In this document: positions 11,901 through 23,900 of the stretch, piece after piece
Numbering within the stretch: the first letter of the stretch is position 1
Layout: the number at the start of each line of letters is the position of its first letter
Assembly: GCA_028571685.1 (NCBI GenBank)
Contig: CM053141.1
Coordinates: forward strand, 78,849,833-78,913,832
Direction of reading: 5' to 3'
Length of the DNA stretch: 64,000 nt
DNA from: Heterohyrax brucei
Lineage: Eukaryota; Chordata; Mammalia; Hyracoidea; Procaviidae
Translations under genes and position numbers: made by a program
The notes under the pieces: model-generated
Databases searched by the model: none
Seen by the model: the letters and a program-made list of their open reading frames with translations, nothing else
Told to the model about the DNA's origin: nothing

Positions 11901-14900
11901 AATTGGTGGTTCAAACTCACAGTGGCTCCGTGAGAGAAAGACCTGGCTATTGGTTCCTGTAAAGAGTATAGCCTAGGAGACCTTCTGGCGAAGTTCTGTC
12001 GTATGGGGTCACTATGAGTGAAATCAACTTGATGACGCCTAATAACATTAACAACAAAACTATGAAAGTGAGAAGACAGTATAGAGGGATATTATCATGA
12101 CTTCATGATAGGTAAGGCTTTCTTAAACGTGACTCAAATTGAAAATTATGAAAGACTAATGATTTTGACTAAATTGAAATCAAGAACTTCTGCTCATCAA
12201 AATAAACTATAAAAAAATGAAAAGATAAGCCTGATGCTGGAAAAGGACATTTGTGAAACATAAACGTGGTTAGCATCTAGAAAATATAAAGAACTAAAAA
12301 TCAGTAAAAGAAAGGCTACCAATAGAAAATGATCAGAAGTTCTGACAGGCATTTCACAGAAGGGGAAATGCAAATATTTAATAAACATAATGCACAATGT
12401 TCAACATCACTGCAAATCGGGGAATTAAACCCACTGTGATGCCCAGGGATACCAGTGTAAACTCACAAATAAACACAGAGATACTATTTTATACTTATCA
12501 GATTTGCAAAAATGTCCAAATTAGACAATATTAAGTGTTGATGATGATGTTGATTGAAAGGACTCTTATTTGGATACCCAGTGTCCATTTTCCCCTCATT
12601 TTAGGAGCCCTGAATTTTGACTAGATACCTGGACACTCTGAGTGAAGACTATTTCTCAGCCTTCTTTATAGTTAAGTAAGGCCATATGACTAAGTTTTGT
12701 CTGCTGAGTTATAAGTAAAAGTTCTGGTGGAGGGCATGCTCTTCTCCTTTTCCTTTATTTTTTCCTGTGCCTGGAATATGGAGGTGATGTCTGGGGCTGG
12801 AGCAGGTGTCTTGGTCCATAAAATAACTCTGGGAAAGGAAATCACTGACAGTGGAACAGTATGATAGAAGAAGCCCAGACTCATCACTGTGGATAGCTAT
12901 CTCAGCTTTGGATTCATCTCTGAACTTTTACGTAAGGCAGAATTAAAAATCTGTCATGTTTAAGTCACATATACATGCACAAAAGAGAGACTAGGCTTGC
13001 CGACCTCATACTGGAGGAAGGGGAGTAGTTGGAGAAGAGAAGATAGGGGACTGTTGGGAGGGAGGATAGGACGTGTGTGGAGCATAGCGGAAGAGTGTGC
13101 TGTCATCATGCAGGAAGAGCAGTGGAAGCTGCATATAGGTGAGCATGCAGATTTATATGGGAATGTACATTTTCATTCAATCATGATAAAAAAAAAAGAC
13201 TAGGGGTTTGTCGGCCACTCTAAAACAGTATGCTTTGCCCACGTTTTGGAAGGAATTTGTATCTTTTTCTCTTTACTTACAAGATTTTTTTCATATATTC
13301 TTGTCATGGGTAGCTGAGTTGACTGTGACTCAGAGAAACCCTGTGGGAATGGCTTTCAAAAATGTGCGAAATAAAGCATCAACAGATTCCCTAGATGAAG
13401 AAGAGTTCCTACAACTATCAGAGACAGAATACAGAAGATTGATGTGCAGAATTGTGCAAGATATCAGGAGAGAGATTAGGCAAAATGTAGCAGAGCACAC
13501 TGAAAAAATTTAATAAGCTGCAAGAAATGCTTGAGCAACAACCATCTGAAATTTGACAGATTAACAATAAAATCTTGGAGCTTGGTAACTCAATAGAAAA
13601 TTAAAGGAGCAGGATTGAGGACATGGAAGGCAGAATCAGTGAGCTTGAAGACAAACTAAACAACACCAGCATACAAATCAGATAAAAGAATAAGAGCGAA
13701 GAATCCCTAAGGGCAATGTGGGATTCTATTAAGAGACATAATATCGATGTGATCGTAGTACAAGAACAAGGTGAGATAGCTGAAAATACAGAGCGAATAG
13801 TTGAAGACCTGGTGACAGAAAACTTCCCTGATATCATTAAAGATGAGAAGATCTCTATTTAGGATGCTCATCGAATGCCACTCGAAATAGATCCCAAAAG
13901 AAATACACCAAGGCATATCATAATAAAGCTCAATGAAGCAAGAGACAAGGAGAGTCTACTGATAGCATCCAGAAATAAGCAAAAAAGAACCTATAAAGGA
14001 AAATTACTAAGATTAAGCTCAGCCTACTCTGCTGAAATGATGCTGGACAGAAGACAGTGGGAAAACATATATAAAGCCCTGTAGGAAAACAATTGTCATC
14101 TGAGAATTATATGTCCTGCAAAATTGTCTCTCAAATATGAAGGTCAAATTAAGACTTTCACAGATCAGCAGGAATTTAGAGAATTTGTAAGAATCTAGTG
14201 AAAATTACAAGAAGTATTAAAGGAAGTTCTTAGATTAGAAAATCAGTAGTATTAGATATATACTTAAACATCCAGCACTCGACAGAGCCTCTAGATGACA
14301 CCAGGAAAGGAAATCCAAAAATGATAACCAAAACCAAATCACAAGAAATAGACATTCAGAGATCTCAGGATATAATCAACAACTGTATTATATGAAAAAA
14401 AGCGTCAAAGAAAGATACACATAGACCTTTCAAATGTGGAGGAAGCCAAAGAGATACACAGACATTGAAGTTTGGACTACTTTTAAATTAATAAAAGGGA
14501 CTAAGGGAATAACTGCAAAAGAAACCTGTAATTCTACATGTCAAAAAACAACATACGAAATCACAATTTCAAGAAAACAAACACTGAAAGCCACTAAAGG
14601 AAAGCACGTAAAGAAAAATACTCAGCATAGAAAATGGGAATGCAACAGTGGAACTGTCCGCCACATCCAAAAAAGGCATCAAAATGACAATGCTAACATC
14701 GTATTTATCAATAATCACAGGAAGGCACTGAAGAAAAGCTCCATCCAGCAATCAGCATCTAAAGATGTCCCAAGACAGTTTAGCTTCACATCTAAGGATA
14801 GGAGAGACAATCATCCCTCTTATCTCCCTATTATTTCTCGGGCATGGAATGCAAAGTTGCACCAGAGCTGGCTAGAGATCCAAATCTGTCACTAAACACA

Positions 14901-17900
14901 TCTGGACTAGAAAAGAAAAAAGAAGGAAAGGAAGAAAGAAAGAAACCCTGTGGGGCAGAGTAGAACTACTACTCCAAAGGGTCTTCAGATCTGTAATCTT
15001 TATGGAAGCAGATTGCCACATCTTTCCCCTACAGAATTGTGGACGGTTCAAACCACCAAGCTATCGGTTAGAAGTTGAAGCTGCACTCCAGTTCTCCTTT
15101 CGTACTGAAAGATTTTTTTCTTTTTCCTCTGCCATTGATTGTAAATATTTTTGAAGTATGTTATTTGTCTTTTAAGTTTGTAGGATTTTCTTTTTCTTCC
15201 CTACACTGTTTTAAATGTTTATGTAACCAAATGGAGCAGGTTTTGTTTCTGTTTTTTCCTATTTTGGTATTTGCCTGAAAAAGTATGCCTCACAGCCAAG
15301 CTTATATGTACTTTAACGTTTTGTAAATTTTGGTACATTCACAACTTTGGTCCATTTGGAAGGTCCTTCAACAGTGAAGTGTGAAATATGCTTTTTTCTT
15401 AAATAGTATTATGCATTTTCCTCAGTGGTGTTATTTGTTTTTCCCAAGTGGCATTTACTTGTTCCAGCATAATTTATTGACTGATTACCCCATTTTCCAT
15501 TGAATTGAACTCAGGCACTTCCATATACTAAATGCTGGCTGTACTTGGGTTTGTTCTGAACTCTGTGAATCAATTTAGTCTTTTCTTCTTGTATCAGCAC
15601 AATATAATTTTAATTATTGAACAATAATAATATATTTGACTCTCCCTCAATACCTGTTTTTTCGTTTTTAAAATTGTGCTTTAAGTGAGGGCTTATAATT
15701 CAATTCTTGTACAAAAACTCTTTCTACTATGTGACAGCTGCCTCCTCCTCTCCATCCTGTATTTCCCATGTCCATTCAACCAGCTGTGGTCTTTTTCTGC
15801 CTTCAATCTTGCCTCCAAACAGGAGCTGCCTATTCAGTCTATGTATCTACTTAAGCCAAGAAGCACTATCTTCAGCAGTATCATTTTATATGTTATAGTC
15901 AGTCTAATCTTTGTCCACAGAGTTAACTTTGGGGTGATTTTAATTCAGGGCTAAAAGACAGTCTGGGGCCATGTCTTCTGGGCCCTTCCAGTCTCAGACC
16001 GTCAAGACTCGTCCTTTTACTAGAACTTGAGTTCTGCACCCTACTTTTCTCCCATTCTGTCAGGGAATCTCTGTTATGTTTCTTGTCAGGGCAGTCATCA
16101 GTGGTAGTCAGACCTTGTCTAGTACTTCCAGCCTCAGGCTGATGGAGTCTCTTGGACTTAAATTTTCCTTGTTTATGGTGTTCTTTATTTTTCTTCACTC
16201 TAGGTGGTTAGAACTAAAAAATGCATCTCTTAAGTGGCCACTTGCTAGGTTTTAGGAGCCCAGACACTGCTTACCAAAATGGAATCCAGAATGATTACTA
16301 ACTCAGTTTTATTATGCTAGTTGACCTAGGCACCCCCTGAAACCACACCCCTAGACCTTTTCCCATGCTACTTATTCCCTCAAAATATTTGGTTATGTTG
16401 ATGAAACTCCTCAGCTTTTGGTTTAGTCCAGTTGTGCTGACCTACTGGTTCTGTGTGTGCTGTCCTTCCCTTCACCTAAAATACTTCTTGTCTGCTATGT
16501 AGTTGGATAATAGCCCTCTCCCTCCCCACTCTCTTAACCACCAAAGAGTGTTTTTTACTGTGTTTAAACTAACATTCTGTGAATTCTTATAATAGTGGTC
16601 TCGTATTTGTCCTTTTGCAGCTGATAATTTCATTCAGATTCATCCAAGTTATGTTTCAAATTCAGTATTGTTCTTTATCAAAGCAGAGTAATCCACTGTG
16701 TTAATATACTATAATTTGTTTATCTACTCATCCACTGATGGGCACCTATGTTGTTTCTATCTTTTTTGCTGTTGTGAATCAAGCTGCAGTGAGTTGCATG
16801 TATGTGTTCCTGTAAGAGCTCTTCCTTCTCTGGGATGTATTCAAAGGAATGAGATTGCTGAATCATATGATACTTCTGTTTCTAGCTTTCTAAGGAAGTA
16901 CCGAATTGATTTCCAATCAGTTATACCATTTTACATTCCCACCAGCAACGTAAAAGTGTTCCAGTCTCTTCACAGCCTCTCCCACGTTTGTATTTTTTTG
17001 GATAAATACTAGCCCTGTGGGGGTGAGCTTGGCTGTAGGGGTGAGATGATATCTTGCTTTTGATTTGCATTTCTCTAATGGCTAATGAATGTGAGTATTT
17101 TGTCATGTATCTATTAAACGCCTGAATGTCTTTTTTGATGAAATGTCTGTTCATGTATTTTACCCATTTTTTAAGTTGGATTATTTGTCTTTTTGTTGTT
17201 GAGGTTTTGTAGTATCTTACAGATTTCAGAGATTCGACAGTGAGCAGATGTGTTACAGACAAATTTTTTTTCCTAGTCCATAGGTTATCTTTTAACTCTT
17301 TTGGTGAAGTCTTTGAATGAGCATAAATGTTTGATTTTTAGGAGTTCCTAGTTATCTATTTTCTCTTTTGATGTTTGTACATCATTAGTAATATTTTGTG
17401 TTCTGTTTATGCCATGTATTAGGCTCTTAGTGTTGTCCCTGTTTTTTCTTCCATGATCTTTATTGTTTTATTTTAGGTCTTTCATCAAGTTTGAGGTAGT
17501 TTTTGTACATGATGTGAGGTATGGGTCTTGTTTCACTTTTTTTGCAAATGGATATCCAGTTATGCCAACACTATTTGTTAAAGAGACTATATTTCCCCCA
17601 AGTAATGGACTCTGTGCCTTTGTCAAATATCAGTTGCTCATAGGTGAATGAGTTTACATCTGGATTCTTAACTCTGGTCCACTGGTCAGTATGTCTGTTG
17701 GTTGATGTACCCACACTGGGTGATTTTGATGACAGTGGAGCTGTGTTAGGTTCTGGCCAACCGACTAGAAGAGATCCAAATTTATGCCTGTTCCCAAGAA
17801 AGATGATCCAAGTGAATGTGGAAATTATTAAATGATAATCAGTAATATCACATGCAAGTAAAATTTTGCTAAAGATCATTCAAAAGCAGCCAAAGCAGTA

Positions 17901-20900
17901 TATTGACAGAGAACAGCCAGAAATTCAGGCTCGATTCAGAAGAGTATGTAGAACCAGGGATATCATTGCTGAAACCAGATAGATCTTGACTGAGAGCAGA
18001 GAATAACAGAAAGGTATTTACTTGTGCTTTATTTACTATGAGAATGTATTTAACTGTGTGGATCATAACAAATTATGAATAGTGCTGTAGAGAATGGGAA
18101 TTTGTTTCTTCTAGGTTTTCAAATGTGATAGAGTACAGTTTTTCATAGTGTTCTGTTATGATTCTGTTCATTTCATTTGGTTCTGATGTGATACCACCCA
18201 TTTCATTTCTTATTCTGGTTATTTGCGTCCTGTTTTGTTTTTCTTTTGTTAGTTTTCTTAGTAGTTTATTGATTTTGTTGATCTTTTCAGAGAACCATGT
18301 TTTGGTCTCGTTAACACTTTCAATTTTTTTTTATTGTTTATTTCATTTAATTGTCCTCTAATTTTTACATTTGGTGTCTTCTGCTACCTAAGAGCTTTTT
18401 TTTTTTGCTGTGCTTTTTCTAGTTAAAATTTGAGTTGTATGGTTAATGCTTTGTTTTCTTCTTTCTAGATATGTGCATTTAGTACTTTAAACTGACTTTT
18501 AAGCTATGAGTAGGAATTAACTTGACAACAGTGGGTTTGGTTTGGGGCTAAGGACTGTGTTTGCTGTGTAGCAAAGGTTCTGGTAAGGATGTGTTCATTC
18601 TCATTTGATTCTTTGCATTTTCTTTATTCTGTCCCTAGTTTCTTCTATAACCCAATCATTTTTGAGTAATTAGTTGTTATGTTTCCATGTGTTTTTTTGT
18701 TGTTGTTTTTTTTTGGTTGTTGTTTGCCTTGCTTTTTCTATTATTGACATCTGCTTTTATGGCTTTGTGTTGAGAAAAGATGCCTTATACTATTTTCATG
18801 CTTTTCTGTTAAGGCTTGCTTTATGGCCTAACACATGATCTGTTGTAGAGAATGTGCCATATGTTTTGAAAAAGAAAGTGTGCTTGGCTGCTTTTGCATG
18901 AATTGTGCTATATATGCCTGTGAGATCAAATTGGGTGATTGTATATATGCCTGTGAGATCAAATTGGGTGATTGTGACATTCAGATCTTTCATGTTTGTA
19001 TTGAGCTTCTTTCTGGATATCCTGTCCTTCACTGTAAGTAGTTTGTTGACGTCTCCTATTGTTGTGGAGCTGTCTGACTCTCTTTTCAATGTCAGTAGAT
19101 TTTGTTTTATGTAGTGTGGAGACCTGTTCCTGGTGGTATAGTGGCTAAGTGCTTTGTGTGCTAACCGAAAAGTTGTCAATCTGAATCTGCCACATGCTTC
19201 TTGGAAACTGTATGGGGCAGTTCTTATCAGATCTTTAGGGTCACTGTGAATCAGAATTGACTGAGCAACACTGGGCTTGGTTTGAGTTTTGGTGTTATTG
19301 GATGTGTAAATATTTATTAAGGTTATGTCTTCCTGGAGCATTGACCCTTTAGTCATGTAGTTTTCCTCTGTATCCTTTACGGTGGATTTTACTTTAAAGT
19401 CTGTTTTGTTAAAAATTAGTATTGCCATTCCTGTTCTTGTTTGATTGCTGTTTACTTGATGCATTTTTTCTGTCCTTTGAGTTTTCATTTGTGTGTTGAA
19501 GTCTAAGATCTGTCTCTTGTAGGCAGCAGATAGATGCATCATTTTTTTTTTTATCCATTTGGCACTCTCTGCCTCTTTATTGGTGCACTTAATCCACTTA
19601 CATGCAGCGTAATTATTGATAAGTATGAGCTTAATGATACCATTTTGATATCTTTTTGTGCTGTTGACAGTTTCTTTGTTCCACTTAATATTCTGTGCTG
19701 AGTCCATTTTATGTGTGTGTATTTTCATCTTTTTAATTGCTGTTGATTTTTTATTTGGTGTGTATTCTTGGGTTTTTTTGGGGGGGGTGTAAGACTGTTA
19801 GTTTCTTTTGTGGTTACCTCAGTATTTACTTCTATTTTCTAAGTTTAAACCAATCCTTTATTCATATGGACGTGACTTCCTCTCCTTGTGAAAGATCTGT
19901 GACTTTTTTTAGTTCTTCTTTTTTGCTTTAATGTTTCCATCTTTTATATAATGATGTCTCTGTTTCCTATTTTCAATCTTTTAACTTGATTTATTATTGT
20001 GATTTCCCTGTCTGAGTTGATAATTGGCTGCTTCTTCCTGTGTTTTAGTATTGTTATCTGATGTCATTGATTTTCTGACTCGAGGACTCCCTGTAGTATA
20101 TTTCCATTTATCTGGAAATGTTTTGATTTTGCTATCACATTTAAGAGACAGCTTCATTATGTATATAATTGTTGGCTAGAAGTTTTTTTCTTCAAAGCTT
20201 TATATGTGTCATCCCATTCCTTTCTTGCCTGCATTGTTTCTGCCAAGTAGTCCCAGCTTCATGTGCTTGACTCTCCTTTGTAGATGACTTTTCATTTATC
20301 CATAGCCACTCTTAAAGTTTGCTCTTTGAGTTTGGCAGGTCTTGGTGACTTTTTTGGGGGATCTATGTTATGTGGAGTTAGATCAGTATCTTGGAGAAAT
20401 GCTTTCTCATCTTTCACAGTATCAGGAAAGTTTTCTGCTAATAAATCTTGAACATTATCTCTCTGTTTTCTGTTATCCTTGGTGTTCTGGTACTTCAGTC
20501 ACTCCAGTCACTCATAGTTTTGCTCTTAATAGACCCACATAAATTTTAGTGTTCCTTTGTTAAAAATTTTTTTTCTGATTTTTCCTCAAATATATTGATG
20601 TCAAGTGTTTTATCTTCAGTCTCACTAATTCTGACTTCCATTGCCTCATTTCTGCTTCTGTGACATTCTATTTAATTGTCTAATTCTGACATTTTTGTTG
20701 TTGTTAATATTTTTATTTGTTTGATGTCTCTCTATGGATTCCCCCATTCTGCTGAATTTGACATTATGCTCTTCTCCAGACTTCTAAAAGTCCTCAGTTG
20801 CTGTGTCTGTGTCTTTCTTGGCTTGTTCTGCATTTAACTTGATTTCCTTCCTGATCTCTTGAAGTGTTCTGTATATTAATCGTTTCTATTGGGTAAAAAT

Positions 20901-23900
20901 CGTTTCTACATTGGGTAATTTCAGGAAGTTCTGTTTATCCAGATTTCTTTATTCTTTGTTTTGTGAGCTTGCTAAAGTTGTCATGGTTTTCGTCTTTTTG
21001 TGATTTTATATTGACTGCTATTGCCAAGCCATCAAAAAATTATTGCTTTATTTATTTTATGTTTCTTTGCTATGTTCCAGCTTCTTTTGTTTTGATTTAG
21101 TATGCCCAAATAGACTTATTGTGTGAGCTAGTTTGATTATTGGTGCCTTTGAAACACTAACTTCCTGTCTCCAGGTGGACAGACCTGTTACTAGGTATAT
21201 AAGGCTAGTATTCTTTTACTTTTCTTGTAGGGATTCAGCTTAGATGTAAAGATAGTTCATCACCAAATATATAATGCAGGCTCTTACCTACATTCATAGA
21301 TAGGCAGAGGTGGTTAGTAGAGGCACAGGTATCTGGCTGTGGTAGAAGGTCATGCACTGAGTAATGCAGGGGCCTGACAACCACCACTGAGTGTCTATGA
21401 GGAAAATGTGTCCCTCTTTCCTAGAGCTTGTAGTTGGATGAGTTTTGCAGCTGGACTATGGGCACCCAGTGCTATTGGCGCTAAGGACTAGGTCCTGTCA
21501 TAGATGGCTTCATTTCATGCATGGAACCAACAGCCCTAAGCTCCTGCTGAGGGCTGATAGGCATAGTGGTGTCAGATGTCAAAAATCTGCCTCTCCACCA
21601 AATAAGTGAAATAGTTGAGGTTAGACATCAGTTATAAACCTTGTTGTGCTGTGCTAATGAGGGCTTATGCTGTTGAAATGGCCCACACAGTTTTCTACAG
21701 GGATGAGAAACAAGGTCTGTGGACCTCTTATGCTTGTGCGTAGGCAAAGGGGTTGTTACTGCCCTGAGTTCCCAGTTTAGGGAAGCTGGCAGATTATTTT
21801 TAATTCTTTGTTAATTTGTCCCCTCTTCAAGGCTGGGAGAGTGGCTCAGGGCACATGATGGGTCCTACTTCTGGCCTAGGGGACACATCTGTTTCTGAAA
21901 CCAGCTCAAATCCAGTCCAGAGGGGAGGGGGGGTCAGGTAATTGTGAGAGAGTTTTTTCCCGAAGAGATAGTTTTTGATCTGTGCCGTAGGAATGCAGGT
22001 ACTTAACCTTCAGCCAGCTAACTGCCTCTGTGCCCTTTTTCAAGTGCATCAGTCAACTCTCTACTACTTGGTCTCTCCTGATATAGAAAACATGTCCCAG
22101 TGCTTGCTTCACTGTGGTTGTGACAACATATCTAGCTTGCAGGATGGTGTTCCCACTGGGTCACATCTGGCACCTCCTCACTGCTTATGAACTGTCTGCC
22201 CCTCTCCCTGCCATTCACTGCAACTCCTCAGCTTCGCTTTCATATTTAGGGCTCCTAGATTGTCATACATAATGGATTCACTTGTTTTTTAGGGGTGTGT
22301 TCGCAGGAACCATCTGACTGCTCCACCATCTTGGCCCTGCGCTCTGCTTATTACTCTTCTTTAATGCAATTAATGTTGGTTTTATGTATTTTGGAGCCCT
22401 GTCATTGGGTTCATAGATAGTTAATGTCGTTATCTCCTCCTAAAATACTGATTGTTTAATCCTTATATAATGTCCTTCCTTACCAGTGTGGTAGGTTTTA
22501 CTTTAGTCTCTTTTATCAGAAATTAATATTGCCACTCCTGCTCTTTTTCAGTTGTTGTTTAATGTGATATGTTTTTTCCATTTGAGTTTTAGTTTGTTCA
22601 TGTCTCTGAGTCTATGGTGTGTATCCTATAGGCAACATATAGATGAATCTTGTTTTTTTCATCCAGTTTACCACTTTTGTCTCTTTAGATAGTTTGTTTA
22701 CATTCAGCGTGATTATTGGTAGATCTGAGCTTAGTGCTGTCATTTTGATGTCTTTTTGTGTATTGTAGACAGCTCCCTTTGTTTCCTTTGATTTTCTGTG
22801 CTGAGCTTTTTTTCTTATATGTTGTCTTTTCACATTTTTCAATGTTGGCTTTGTGTTTGCTGAGACTTCATTTTTGTTGTTGTTTTTTCTTTTGGTTATT
22901 TTTTGTTTATTTCTACCCACTTTTAAAAGTGTCTCCTTATCTTTAATTTTGACAAGTTTAAGTAATACATTCCTCAGTGTCTTTCTGTTGGAATCTGTCT
23001 TGTGTGGAGTTCAGTGAATGTCTTGGACAGATATCGTCTCATCTTTGATATCAGGGAAGTTTTCTATCAGCAAATCTTTGACAGTACTCTGTATTTTCTG
23101 TTATGCCCAACTCCTTCCCCCAGTCCTGGTATTCCAAACACTGCTAGATTATTCCTCTTCGTAGAGTCCCACATAATTCTTAGTGTTTCTTGATTTTTTT
23201 ATTTTATCTGATTTTTCTTTAAGTATGTTGATGTCACATGCTTTGCCTTTCATTTAACTAATTTGACCTTTCATTGCCTCAGTTCTGCTCCTTTTACTTT
23301 ATACTGAGTTGCCTAATTCTGTAATTGTATTATTAGTTTTCTGAATTTCTGATTCTTACTGCTGTATGCTTTCTTGCAGCATGTTCAATTTGTCGTTATG
23401 CTTTGCTACATTTTGCCTCATCTCCTTCGTCATCTCTTAAAGAGTTGTAAATATTAATCTTGTGTATCCTATCTCCTATAGTTACAGGAAGTTCTCTTCC
23501 TCTGGAAAACATGATTCTTTATTTTAGGAGCTTTCTGAAGAAATCATGATCTGCTTCTTTAAGTGGTTTGAGATGTACTGTTGTTTCTGAGCCATCAGTA
23601 ATTTGTATTTATTTATGTTTGCCTACTGCATTCTGACTTCTTATTTTGAAATGTACAAAAAGGCTGGTTGTATGTGATAGTTTGGTTATTGTTGTCTTTG
23701 AAGCTCTAATGTCCTTTCATCAGGTAGTTAATTACTAGACATAAGAGCTATAGAGCCTGTTTACTTTTCTTACATGAATTCAGCTCAGATATCCAGGTAG
23801 TCAGCCACTAAGTGTGTGATATGGGCACTCACCTACTATCCTAGATGAGCAAGGATGATTTGTATAGGCACAGGTGTCTAGCTGCAGCTGCTGAGTAAAG

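Larger units (their letters stand above)
18090..22345 (-). mobile_element. L1 LINE 5' part, antisense (ORF2 N-terminus, ORF1, 5' UTR)
   Basis: On the minus strand the 5' end is near 22345 (gccaagatggtggagcagtc). The 5' UTR runs to about 21100 and ORF1 remnants lie at about 19950-21050. ORF2 endonuclease remnants lie at 18796-19728, including [20 protein letters not shown] and [12 protein letters not shown]. An AfroSINE (19120-19290) and a SINE-tail scrap (18498-18545) interrupt ORF2. Heavily broken. Confidence 0.88.

Noticed and set aside
13375-13513. Host coiled-coil protein
   Set aside because: [20 protein letters not shown] is the L1 ORF1 N-terminal pattern, seen also at 3440-3545 and 38840.
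14434-14895. 153-codon lysine-rich open frame as a gene
   Set aside because: It covers the L1 inter-ORF region, matching the same segment of other L1 copies here.
18796-19728. 310-codon open frame on the minus strand as a host gene
   Set aside because: Its text is L1 ORF2 endonuclease ([15 protein letters not shown]) and it contains a translated SINE insertion.
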